The notes beneath the pieces were generated by a model. The model made no database searches, was not told the DNA's origin, and worked only from the letters and a program-made list of their open reading frames with translations. Both the position numbers and the translations under genes were made by a program. From Tomitella cavernea (GTDB lineage: Bacteria; Actinomycetota; Actinomycetes; Mycobacteriales; Mycobacteriaceae): 64,000 bases of DNA. The DNA lies in contig NZ_JAENKO010000019.1 of assembly GCF_016599145.1 (NCBI RefSeq), positions 1 through 64,000 on the forward strand. The letters are read 5' to 3'. Below, piece after piece: positions 18,990 to 26,816 of this stretch. Every line of letters begins with the position of its first letter. Position 1 is the stretch's first letter.

Positions 18990-19349
18990 ATGATCTTCAA
19001 GGGAGTCCGGGAAGGCAAGCCCTACCCCGAGCACGGCATGTCCACACGCGACTGGTCGAAGATCCCGCCGCGCCAAGTGCGGCTGGACGAGCTGGTCACC
19101 GTCACCACGGTCCTGGCCCTGGACAGGCTCCTGTCCGAGGACTCCACCTTTTACGGCGACCTGTTTCCCCACGTGGTCCAGTGGCAGGGGACGCTGTACC
19201 TGGAGGACGGCCTGCACCGCGCGGTCCGCTCCGCACTGCGCGGCCGCCCCGTGCTGCATGCGCGGCTGTTCGACTACGACCAGCTTGCGCCCGTGTCCGC
19301 CCACCACGGCGGTGCGCCCCGGCCCGCACTCGAGGGCCTGGCCGAGTAG
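18990..19349 (+). CDS. Conserved actinobacterial protein (Rv2375-type)
   Basis: 119 residues, unknown function. The ATG at 18990 begins MIFKGVREGKPYPEHGMSTR, and the protein continues with LALDRLLSEDSTFYGDLFPHV and LYLEDGLHRAVRSALRGRPVLHARLFD. The last segment resembles the 'DG-x-HR' nucleotide-binding box of ParB/Srx-like folds, so a ParB-N-like domain is possible but unproven. Position next to hrcA matches M. tuberculosis Rv2375. There are no membrane segments or signal. It is convergent with hemW, 40 bp away. Confidence 0.75.
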   Translation: MIFKGVREGKPYPEHGMSTRDWSKIPPRQVRLDELVTVTTVLALDRLLSEDSTFYGDLFPHVVQWQGTLYLEDGLHRAVRSALRGRPVLHARLFDYDQLAPVSAHHGGAPRPALEGLAE

Positions 19350-19389
19350 CCGGCCCCACCACCCGTCGCCCCGGCGGAAGGCCTGCCGC

Positions 19390-20613
19390 TCACTCCAGAA
19401 TGTCGCGCACCACCGTGTCGGCGAGGAGCCGCCCGCGGTCGGTGAGCACCAGCCGGCCGCCGGCGAGGACGGCCAGCCCGTCCTCCGCCGCCCGCGCCGC
19501 GGCCGTCCGCTCGGGCCCGGTCAGCTCCGCCAGCGGCAGGCCCGAGGCCAGACGGATGGTCAATAGCACTCGCTCCACGTGACGGTCGTGCGCATCGAGG
19601 GCCTCGGTGCCCGCCACCGGCAGCACCCCCTCCGCGAGCGCCGCCGAATACGTGGCGGGATGTTTGACGTTCCACCAGCGCACCCCGCCGATGTGGCTGT
19701 GCGCTCCGGGGCCGGCGCCCCACCAGTCGCCGCCGTCCCAATAACCGATGTTGTGCCGGCACTCCCCGCCCGGGAGCGCCCAGTTCGACACCTCATACCA
19801 TCCCATGCCGGCGGCGTGCAGCCGCCGGTCCACCGTCTCGTAGCGCGCCGCCAGCACGTCGTCGTCAGGCTCGGGCAGCTCGCCGCGCCGCACCTTGCGC
19901 GCCATCGCCGTGCCCTCCTCGACGATCAGCGAATAGGCCGACACGTGGTCCACGCCCGCGTCCAGCACAGCGTCGAGGGAGGCCGCCACGTCCTCGTCGC
20001 GCTCGCCCGGGGTGCCGTAGATCAGGTCCAGGTTCACGTGCTCGAAGCCCGCGGCGAACGCCTCGCGGGCGGCATCGACGGGGCGCCCCGGGGTGTGCAC
20101 CCTGTCGAGTGTGGCCAGAACATGCGGGGCCGCCGACTGCATGCCCATCGAGATGCGCGTGTAGCCGCCCGCGCGCAGCAGCTCGAAGAACCGTGGGGAG
20201 GTGGACTCCGGATTCGACTCCGTGGTCACCTCCGCACCCGGGGCCAGGCCGAAGGTGTCGCGCACCACGTCGAGCACCTCGACCAGGCGGTCCGCCCCCA
20301 GCAGCGACGGGGTACCGCCGCCGACGAACACCGTCTGCGCGGCGGGCGCATCGACTCCGCGCCGCGCCAGCAGGTCTACCGCGGCGTGCATCTCCCTGCG
20401 GTACGCCTCCGCCCAGGACTCCGGCGACGCGGACGTGCCCAGCTCACCCGGGGTGTAGGTGTTGAAATCACAGTACCCGCACCGCGTCGCGCAGAACGGC
20501 ACATGGATGTAGACACCGAACGGGCGCCCCGCTCCCCAGCCGGTGCGCGGCGCTGCCGGATCCGGCAGCGCGGAGTCCGGCAGTTCCAGCGGCACCGTCC
20601 GCGCGCGTCTCAT
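19390..20613 (-). CDS. hemW: Haem chaperone HemW (radical SAM)
   Basis: 407 residues from the ATG at 20613. The radical-SAM cluster motif CxxxCxxC appears as CATRCGYC, followed by DFNTYTPGELG and VFVGGGTPSLL, with the HemW C-terminal domain (WWGAGPGAHSHIGGVRWWN, LADTVVRDIL). It is often annotated as coproporphyrinogen III oxidase (HemN), but the extended cysteine pattern of true HemN (CxxxCxxCxC) is absent. That supports a haem-trafficking rather than an oxidase role. An in-frame ATG 14 codons upstream is possible; 20613 was chosen because the N-terminal extension is low complexity. Confidence 0.9.
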   Translation of the reverse strand: MRRARTVPLELPDSALPDPAAPRTGWGAGRPFGVYIHVPFCATRCGYCDFNTYTPGELGTSASPESWAEAYRREMHAAVDLLARRGVDAPAAQTVFVGGGTPSLLGADRLVEVLDVVRDTFGLAPGAEVTTESNPESTSPRFFELLRAGGYTRISMGMQSAAPHVLATLDRVHTPGRPVDAAREAFAAGFEHVNLDLIYGTPGERDEDVAASLDAVLDAGVDHVSAYSLIVEEGTAMARKVRRGELPEPDDDVLAARYETVDRRLHAAGMGWYEVSNWALPGGECRHNIGYWDGGDWWGAGPGAHSHIGGVRWWNVKHPATYSAALAEGVLPVAGTEALDAHDRHVERVLLTIRLASGLPLAELTGPERTAAARAAEDGLAVLAGGRLVLTDRGRLLADTVVRDILE

Positions 20614-20801
20614 GCTCGTGTCCACCCGCGCATCCGCTCCTTCATCCGCCGGCATGCATCCGCCTGCACGCCCGTTCTCCAGTGTCCCGGTGCTGGGCCG
20701 ACGCTGCACATCCGGGCGCCCGGCGCAGCTGCACGCCGAGGGGATAGGTGCGTGAGCTGCGGCCCCGCGTGCACGACCACGGCCCGCACCGTGTCGCACA
20801 T

Positions 20802-20821
20802 CACGTGATCCTGATCATGTG
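20802..20821. promoter_or_regulatory. Inverted repeat upstream of the sulfur operon leader
   Basis: CACGTGAT-cctg-ATCATGTG, 7 of 8 base pairs symmetric, 51-70 bp upstream of the predicted transcript start of the sirA leader. It is a plausible operator for a sulfur regulator, but the motif matches no family I can name. Confidence 0.4.
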
Positions 20822-20884
20822 TGACTGGCCTCTCGCGGCCGGGGACATTCGTAGATCGGCGGAATACATGGCAGACTGTCCCCC

Positions 20885-21001
20885 GTGATCGGAAACGGAG
20901 TGTTGCTGGCGGCCCGTCGCCACGTCGACCTCAAGCGCACCTGCAGCGGCATGTGTATGCCCTGCGGCATGTGTTGCATGCACATGCCCTCGATGCACTG
21001 A
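20885..21001 (+). CDS. Cys/Met-rich leader peptide of the sulfate reduction operon
   Basis: A 38-codon frame starting at GTG 20885. The C-terminal half carries 5 cysteines and 6 methionines within residues 20-37 (CSGMCMPCGMCCMHMPSMH). A CAGACT -10-like hexamer (20872-20877) ends seven bases before the GTG, so the mRNA is probably leaderless. Mycobacteria have leaderless polycysteine short ORFs that attenuate sulfur operons in response to cysteine (published for M. smegmatis), upstream of the same sulfite reductase/cysH genes. This frame has the same position and design but mixes Met with Cys, which might also sense methionine charging. The function is inferred; the peptide itself is probably dispensable. 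Confidence 0.75.
   Translation: MIGNGVLLAARRHVDLKRTCSGMCMPCGMCCMHMPSMH
20948..20988 (+). promoter_or_regulatory. Alternative hairpins across the Cys/Met codons
   Basis: Four short segments can pair in mutually exclusive ways: GGCAT (20948-20952), ATGCC (20957-20961), GGCATGTG (20966-20973) and CACATGCC (20981-20988). Pairings 1:2, 2:3 and 3:4 are all perfect. This is the geometry of a ribosome-position switch, although repetitive codon use in the leader could produce it by chance. Confidence 0.4.
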
Positions 21002-21113
21002 TCCGTTCTTTCTTCTCTTCTGAACGATTCATTTTCTGCATCTGTGCGCAATCCACGGTCACGTGCTCTGCAGCGCCGTCCCGTGAGTGATGCCGTACGC
21101 CGCCGGTCACACC

Positions 21114-21237
21114 GGGGCTCCGCCCCGCCGGTCGCACCCCCATCGCCACGGGCGCCGCGCATCGCCGCCGGCCGGGCGCCCCTCCGCGGCCGCCGCTCCC
21201 CAGGATTCCGCACCGGTGCAGTGGACCCGGGAGCCCC
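21114..21237 (+). promoter_or_regulatory. Possible Shine-Dalgarno sequestration before sirA
   Basis: GGGGCTCC (21114-21121) is the exact complement of GGAGCCCC (21230-21237), which covers most of the sirA ribosome site. GCTCCC (21195-21200) can also pair with GGGAGC (21229-21234). Either pairing would hide the ribosome site unless translation or folding upstream changes. In such GC-rich DNA eight-base matches do occur by chance, so this is a candidate only. Confidence 0.35.
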
Positions 21238-21240
21238 ACC

Positions 21241-22977
21241 ATGTCACCGAAACCCCCTGCCGCCGGCACCACCGCGGTGTCCGACACCTCCGGCTCCGCA
21301 GCGCCCCAGGCCAAGCGCCCGCGCCCCAAGAAGACCCGCTCGGAAGGCCAGTGGGCCAAGGGATACCGCGAGCCGCTCAACCCGGTGGAACGGTTCAAGC
21401 GCGACGATGCGCCGCTGAACGTCCGCGACCGCATCACCGACCTGTACGCGGAACTCGGCCACAGCAGCATCGACGCGAACGACCTGCGCGGGCGTTTCCG
21501 CTGGATGGGCCTCTACACCCAACGCACCGCGGGCTACGACGGCACCTTCACCGGCGACGACAACGCGGACCTGCTCGAGTCGAAGTACTTCATGATGCGG
21601 GTGCGCGCCGACGGCCAGAAGCTCGACCTGGACCGGATGCGCACGATCGCCGGCATCTCGAAGGATTTCGCGCGCGACACGCTCGACATCACGAACCGGC
21701 AGAACTTCCAGTACCACTGGATCGAGGTCGAGAGCGTCCCGGAAATCTGGCGGCGCCTCGGTGAGGTCGGCATGCAGACCACCTCGGCGTGCGGCGATTG
21801 CCCCCGCGGCATGCTCGGCTCGCCGCTGGCGGGCCTGGCCGTCGACGAGGTGCTCGACGCCAGCCCGGCGCTGGATGAGATCGTGCGCCGCTACATCGGC
21901 GACCCCGAGTTCGCGAACCTGCCGCGCAAGTACAAGACCGCGGTCTCGGGCCTGCAGGACCTGCCGCACGAGATCAACGACATCGCGTTCGTCGGCGTGC
22001 ACCACCCCGAACACGGGCCGGGCCTGGACCTGTGGGTGGGTGGCGGACTGTCGACGGTGCCGCACTTCGCGCAGCGCCTGGGCGCGTGGGTTCCGCTCGA
22101 CGAGGTGCCCGACGTGTGGGAGGCGGTCACGAAGCTGTTCCGCGACTACGGCTACCGACGCCTGCGCAGCAAGAACCGGCTGAAGTTCCTGGTCAAGGAC
22201 TGGGGCCCCGAGAAGGTCCGCGAGGTGCTCGAGACGGAGTACCTGCACCGCGAGCTCATCGACGGCCCCGCGCCCGCGCCGCTGACGAAGGTCCGCGACC
22301 ACGTGGGCGTGCAGAAGCTCAAGAACGGCCTCAACGCGGTGGGCGGCGCGCCCGTGTCCGGCCGCATCTCCGGCACGCAGCTGGCCGAGCTCGCCGACGC
22401 CGTCGAACTCGCCGGCGGCACCGAGGTGCGCACCACGCCGTACCAGAAGCTGGTGGCGTTGAACATCCCCGACGACAAGGTCGACCAGCTCGTCGCGGAC
22501 CTGGAGCGCATCGGCCTGCCCACGGACCCCACGCCGTGGCGCCGCAGCATCATGACCTGCACCGGCCTGGAGTACTGCAAGCTGGCGTTCGTCGAGACCC
22601 GTCGCCGCGCCATCTCGCTGCTGCCGGAGCTCGAGGAGCGCATGGCCGACCTCAACTCCCAGCTCGACGTCCCGGTGACGGTGCACCTCAACGGCTGCCC
22701 CAATTCGTGCGCGCGCATCCAGACCGCGGACATCGGATTCAAAGGCCAGCTCATCGAGCAGCCCGACGGCACCAAGGCCGAGGGATTCCAGGTGCACCTG
22801 GGCGGAAGCCTGGGCGAGGACCTCGGCTTCGGCCGCAAGGTGCGTCAGCACAAGGTGCTCTCGAGCGAGCTAGGCGACTACATCGAACGCGTCGTGCGCA
22901 ACTTCATCGCGCAACGCGCCGAGGGCGAACGCTTCGCGCAGTGGGTTGCGCGGGCCGATGAGGAGGATCTGCGATGA
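21241..22977 (+). CDS. sirA: Ferredoxin-dependent sulfite reductase
   Basis: 578-residue enzyme reducing sulfite to sulfide with six electrons from ferredoxin. Cys440, Cys446, Cys486 and Cys490 (TCTGLEYCK and NGCPNSC) bind the coupled [4Fe-4S]-sirohaem centre. Tyr92 (GLYTQR) and Cys184 (SACGDC) lie 92 residues apart, the same spacing as the Tyr69-Cys161 crosslink of M. tuberculosis NirA/SirA. That supports sulfite rather than nitrite reductase. The ATG has GGGAG seven bases upstream. The N-terminal 35 residues are basic. First gene of a coupled operon with cysH, cysD, cysN and a chelatase. Confidence 0.95.
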   Translation: MSPKPPAAGTTAVSDTSGSAAPQAKRPRPKKTRSEGQWAKGYREPLNPVERFKRDDAPLNVRDRITDLYAELGHSSIDANDLRGRFRWMGLYTQRTAGYDGTFTGDDNADLLESKYFMMRVRADGQKLDLDRMRTIAGISKDFARDTLDITNRQNFQYHWIEVESVPEIWRRLGEVGMQTTSACGDCPRGMLGSPLAGLAVDEVLDASPALDEIVRRYIGDPEFANLPRKYKTAVSGLQDLPHEINDIAFVGVHHPEHGPGLDLWVGGGLSTVPHFAQRLGAWVPLDEVPDVWEAVTKLFRDYGYRRLRSKNRLKFLVKDWGPEKVREVLETEYLHRELIDGPAPAPLTKVRDHVGVQKLKNGLNAVGGAPVSGRISGTQLAELADAVELAGGTEVRTTPYQKLVALNIPDDKVDQLVADLERIGLPTDPTPWRRSIMTCTGLEYCKLAFVETRRRAISLLPELEERMADLNSQLDVPVTVHLNGCPNSCARIQTADIGFKGQLIEQPDGTKAEGFQVHLGGSLGEDLGFGRKVRQHKVLSSELGDYIERVVRNFIAQRAEGERFAQWVARADEEDLR

Positions 22978-23708
22978 CCGCACCAGCGCGGGAGGGCCTG
23001 CGGAAGACCGAGAAGCTGCGGGAGATCGCCCGGCGTGGCGCGGAGCTGCTCGACGGGGGCGGTCTCGACGAGGCCGACCCGGCGGCGCTGCTCGCCTGGA
23101 CCGTGGAGCAGTTCGGCGACGGGTTCATCGTCGCCTCCAACATGCAGGACGCCGTCCTCGTGGACCTGGCGGCACGCGCCAAGCCGGGTGTGGACGTGCT
23201 CTTCCTCGAGACCGGCTACCACTTCGCCGAGACGCTGGGCACGCGCGACGCCGTCGTCTCCACCTACGACGTGAACCTGGTCGAGGCCAAGGCGGAGGCG
23301 TCGGTGGCCGAGCAGGACGCCACCGAGGGTGCGGACCTGTTCGCCCGCGATCCCGTCCGCTGCTGCCACCTGCGCAAGGTGGTGCCGCTCAAGGGGACGC
23401 TGTCCGGCTACGACGCCTGGGTCACCGGCATCCGGCGCGTCGAATCGCCGACTCGGGCACAGGCCCCCGCGATCTCGTTCGACGAGGGTTTCGGGCTGGT
23501 GAAGATCAACCCGATCGTCGCGTGGGACGACGACAGGTTCCAGCAGTACATCGACGACCGCGGGGTGCTGGTCAATCCGCTCGTGTTCGACGGGTACCCG
23601 TCGATCGGGTGCGCGCCGTGCACCGCGAAGCCACTCCCCGGATCCGACCCGCGCAGCGGGCGGTGGGCCGGTTCGACCAAGACAGAATGCGGGTTGCACT
23701 CATCATGA
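22974..23708 (+). CDS. cysH: APS reductase (assimilatory)
   Basis: 244-residue thioredoxin-dependent adenylyl-sulfate reductase producing sulfite and AMP. It has the [4Fe-4S]-binding cysteines 130/131 (RCCHLRK) and 213/216 (CAPC), which mark APS rather than PAPS reductases, and the nucleophilic Cys239 in the C-terminal ECGLH. The start overlaps the sirA stop (ATGA) and its stop overlaps cysD (ATGA), so translation is coupled on both sides. Absence of a cysC kinase in the operon fits direct use of APS. Confidence 0.96.
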   Translation: MTAPAREGLRKTEKLREIARRGAELLDGGGLDEADPAALLAWTVEQFGDGFIVASNMQDAVLVDLAARAKPGVDVLFLETGYHFAETLGTRDAVVSTYDVNLVEAKAEASVAEQDATEGADLFARDPVRCCHLRKVVPLKGTLSGYDAWVTGIRRVESPTRAQAPAISFDEGFGLVKINPIVAWDDDRFQQYIDDRGVLVNPLVFDGYPSIGCAPCTAKPLPGSDPRSGRWAGSTKTECGLHSS

Positions 23709-24679
23709 CCATCGATCTGACAGACCAGTTCACCACCGAGACCGCCTCGGACATCGACGCACTGTTCGCCGGGCGGACGGCACCCGAGGACTTCGACACG
23801 CTCACCGCGCTGGAGTCCGAGGCGATCCACATCTTCCGCGAGGTGGCCGGCGAGTTCGAGCGCCCCGTCATCATGTTCTCCGGCGGCAAGGACTCCACGG
23901 TGCTGCTGCACCTGGCCATCAAGGCCTTCTGGCCGGCGCCGATGCCGTTCCCGGTGCTGCACGTGGACACCGGGCACAACCTGCCGGAGGTGCTCGAGTT
24001 CCGGGATCGCCTCGTGGAGAAGCACGGCCTGCGCCTGGTCGTCGCCAGCGTGGAGGATTACCTGGCCGACGGCCGGCTGCAGGAACGGCCGGACGGAATC
24101 CGCAATCCGCTGCAGATCCGGCCGCTGCTGGATGCGATCGCGGACAACCGGTTCGACGCCGTGTTCGGCGGCGCCCGGCGCGACGAGGAGCGCGCCCGCG
24201 CCAAAGAGCGGATCTTCAGCCTGCGCGACGCCTTCGGCCAGTGGGACCCCAAGCGCCAGCGCCCGGAGCTATGGAACCTCTACAACGGCCGGCACGCCCC
24301 CGGTGAGCACGTGCGCGTATTCCCGCTGAGCAACTTCACCGAGCTGGACATCTGGCGCTACATCGCGCGCGAGGACATCGCGCTGGCGTCGCTGTATTAC
24401 GCGCACGAGCGCGAGGTGTTCCACCGGGACGGCATGTGGATGACGCCCGGCCCGTGGGGCGGCCCCGACGAGGGCAGCCCGTTGCAGACCAAGTCGGTGC
24501 GCTACCGCACCGTGGGCGACGGGTCCACCACCGGCGCCGTGCTCTCCGATGCAGCGGACAACCGGGCCATCCTCGACGAGCTCACCGTCAGCCGCCTCAC
24601 CGAACGCGGCGCCACGCGCGGCGACGACCGGGTCTCCGAGGCCGCGATGGAAGACCGCAAACGCCAAGGCTACTTCTGA
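23705..24679 (+). CDS. cysD: Sulfate adenylyltransferase subunit 2
   Basis: 324-residue ATP sulfurylase catalytic subunit. The PP-loop SGGKDS is at residues 59-64, followed by the typical FPVLHVDTGHNLPEVLEFRD, RRDEERARAKERIFSLRD and C-terminal DRVSEAAMEDRKRQGYF. With CysN it converts sulfate and ATP to APS. The ATG overlaps the cysH stop; a slightly longer frame into cysH is ignored. It is followed after 19 bp by cysN. Confidence 0.97.
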   Translation: MTIDLTDQFTTETASDIDALFAGRTAPEDFDTLTALESEAIHIFREVAGEFERPVIMFSGGKDSTVLLHLAIKAFWPAPMPFPVLHVDTGHNLPEVLEFRDRLVEKHGLRLVVASVEDYLADGRLQERPDGIRNPLQIRPLLDAIADNRFDAVFGGARRDEERARAKERIFSLRDAFGQWDPKRQRPELWNLYNGRHAPGEHVRVFPLSNFTELDIWRYIAREDIALASLYYAHEREVFHRDGMWMTPGPWGGPDEGSPLQTKSVRYRTVGDGSTTGAVLSDAADNRAILDELTVSRLTERGATRGDDRVSEAAMEDRKRQGYF

Positions 24680-24698
24680 ACCGATGGGGACACCTCTG

Positions 24699-26012
24699 AT
24701 GAGTACTGACAAGACCGCGCAGCCGGACCTGCTGCGCCTGGCCACCGCGGGCAGCGTGGACGACGGCAAGTCCACTCTGGTCGGGCGGCTGCTGTATGAC
24801 ACGAAATCGGTGCTGGCCGACCAGATCGACGCGGTCACCCGCGCCTCGGTGGACCGCGGCCTGGCCACCCCCGACCTCTCGCTGCTCGTGGACGGGCTGC
24901 GCGCCGAACGTGAGCAGGGCATCACGATCGACGTCGCCTACCGCTACTTCGCGACGCCCGGCCGCACCTTCGTGCTGGCGGACACCCCGGGGCACGTGCA
25001 GTACACGCGCAACACCGTCTCCGGCGCCTCCACCGCGCAGCTGGTGGTTCTTCTGGTGGACGCGCGCAACGGGGTGGTCGCACAGACGCGCCGCCACGCC
25101 GCGGTGCTCGCGCTGCTCGGCGTGCCGCGGCTCGTCCTGGCGGTGAACAAGATCGACCTCGTCGACGGTGCGTCGGCCGTGTACCGGGACATTGCGGCGG
25201 AGTTCGCCGAGCTCACCGCGAGCCTCGGTTGGGATCCGTCCACGGTGCAGTCCATCCCGGTGTCCGCTCTGCACGGCGACAACGTGGCAGTCCGCTCGCA
25301 GAACACCCCGTACTACACCGGCCCGACGCTCATCGAGCACCTCGAGTCGGTGCCGGTGGACGCCGAGCCGGATACCGTGGGCCTGCGCTTCCCCGTGCAG
25401 TACGTCATCCGTCCGCGCACCCCCGAGCACCCCGACTACCGCGGGTACGCCGGTCAGGTGGCGGTGGGGACAGCGCGGGTGGGAGACCCGGTGGTGGCGT
25501 TGCCTTCCGGCGTACGCAGCACCATCGGGCGCATCGACACCGCGGATGGCCCGCTCGACTCGGCACAGCCGGGTCGCAGCGTCACGATCGTGCTCGCCGA
25601 CGACATCGACGTCTCGAGGGGTGACGTCATCTCGTCCGTCGGCGATGCACCCACTCCGGTGCGGGAGTTCACCGCCACCGTCTGCTGGCTGGCCGAACGC
25701 CCGCTGCAGGCCGGCGCGCGCCTGCTCGTCAAGCACGGCACGCAGACGGTCCAGGCCATCGTCGACTCCGTGGAATCGCGGTTCGACGAGCAGGCGCTGT
25801 CCGTGGCTCCCGCACCGGAGGAGTTGGGGCTCAACGACATCGGACTGGTGCACCTGCGCACCGCGGGCGAACTGCCGGTGGACGACTACCGGGCGAGCCG
25901 GCGCAGCGGATCGTTCCTCATCATCGACCCCTCCAGCGGCAACACGCTCTCCGCCGGGCTCGTGGGCAATGCGCTCGAGGCGGTCCGCACGGTCGCAGCC
26001 CAGCCGGCATGA
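24699..26012 (+). CDS. cysN: Sulfate adenylyltransferase subunit 1 (GTPase), unfused
   Basis: 437-residue elongation-factor-like GTPase that drives APS formation by CysD. G1 is GSVDDGKST (residues 18-26), G3 DTPGH, G4 NKID. The ATG at 24699 has GGGGA eight bases upstream; another ATG at 24684 is possible. It stops after the EF-Tu-like domains (ending near SGNTLSAGLVG). The APS kinase (CysC) domain that forms the last ~180 residues of mycobacterial CysNC is absent, so this operon makes APS but not PAPS. Confidence 0.95.
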   Translation: MSTDKTAQPDLLRLATAGSVDDGKSTLVGRLLYDTKSVLADQIDAVTRASVDRGLATPDLSLLVDGLRAEREQGITIDVAYRYFATPGRTFVLADTPGHVQYTRNTVSGASTAQLVVLLVDARNGVVAQTRRHAAVLALLGVPRLVLAVNKIDLVDGASAVYRDIAAEFAELTASLGWDPSTVQSIPVSALHGDNVAVRSQNTPYYTGPTLIEHLESVPVDAEPDTVGLRFPVQYVIRPRTPEHPDYRGYAGQVAVGTARVGDPVVALPSGVRSTIGRIDTADGPLDSAQPGRSVTIVLADDIDVSRGDVISSVGDAPTPVREFTATVCWLAERPLQAGARLLVKHGTQTVQAIVDSVESRFDEQALSVAPAPEELGLNDIGLVHLRTAGELPVDDYRASRRSGSFLIIDPSSGNTLSAGLVGNALEAVRTVAAQPA

Positions 26013-26809
26013 ACGGCGCCGGACCTGCCGGCGGACCGGCGCCGAACGGACCGCCGCTGATCGCCGTGGCGCACGGCAGCCGGGATCCGCGGTCCGCGCA
26101 GACGATCCACGCGATCGTCGACGCACTCCGTGCCACCGTCCCGGGGATCGAAGTGCACGTGGCGTTCCTGGACCTGTCCGTGCCCTCGCTCGGCGACGTG
26201 GTGGAGACGGTGGCACGCGCCGGCCACGGCCGCGCCGTGGTGGTTCCGCTGCTCCTGGGCAGCGCCTACCACTCACGGGTGGATCTGCCCGCTCTGGTGG
26301 CCGCGGCGTCCGCCCTACGGCCGGGACTGGATTTGATCCAGGCTCCCGTGCTCGGCGACGACGAACGCCTCGTCGCGGCGGCGCGCGACCGCATCGTCGG
26401 TGCAGGGGCGGCGGTCGACGATCCATCGGTGGGCGTGGCACTGTCCGCCGTCGGCTCGTCGTCGGAGGAGGCCAACGCCGTGATCCGCGCCCTGGCCGCC
26501 CGGGTGTGCGCGGGCACCGCATGGCACGGCGCCCGGGCATGCTTCGCGGCCGCGACGGACCCGACGGTGGAGGCAACCATCGCGGACCTGCGCGCGCGGG
26601 GCGCGCGGCGGATCGTGGTGGGCTCGTGGTTCCTTGCGCCGGGCCTGCTCACCGGCCGGGTCCGGCGCCGGGCACTCACGGCCGACCCTGCGGCGCTGAT
26701 CGCCGACCCTATCGGGCCGCATGCGCTCGTGCCGCAGGTGATCGTGGACCGGTACCGGTGGGCGGCTGCGACGGCGGCCGGCCGTACGCCGCGCACCGCC
26801 GCCGCCTGA
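26009..26809 (+). CDS. sirB: Sirohydrochlorin ferrochelatase-like protein
   Basis: 266-residue CbiX/SirB-type chelatase coupled to cysN by ATGA overlap. The N-terminal half has VAHGSRDPRSAQTI (active-site histidine in AHGSR) and VVVPLLLGSAYHSRVDLP (second His region). A second, weaker repeat follows (ALSAVGSSSEEANAVI, RIVVGSWFLAPGLL). It probably inserts iron into sirohydrochlorin to make the sirohaem needed by sirA, which explains its place in the operon; cobalt insertion for B12 is the alternative. Homologue of Rv2393, which lies next to cysH. The gene ends seven bases from the convergent ddh gene. Confidence 0.88.
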   Translation: MNGAGPAGGPAPNGPPLIAVAHGSRDPRSAQTIHAIVDALRATVPGIEVHVAFLDLSVPSLGDVVETVARAGHGRAVVVPLLLGSAYHSRVDLPALVAAASALRPGLDLIQAPVLGDDERLVAAARDRIVGAGAAVDDPSVGVALSAVGSSSEEANAVIRALAARVCAGTAWHGARACFAAATDPTVEATIADLRARGARRIVVGSWFLAPGLLTGRVRRRALTADPAALIADPIGPHALVPQVIVDRYRWAAATAAGRTPRTAAA

Positions 26810-26816
26810 CCGGCCC

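Noticed and set aside
19390-20613. Oxygen-independent coproporphyrinogen oxidase HemN
   Set aside because: The cysteine motif is CxxxCxxC without the extra HemN cysteine and the protein has the HemW C-terminal domain, so the haem chaperone call is preferred.
21244-22851. 535-codon open frame opposite sirA
   Set aside because: Exactly mirrors the sulfite reductase gene; typical stop-poor antisense frame at this GC content.
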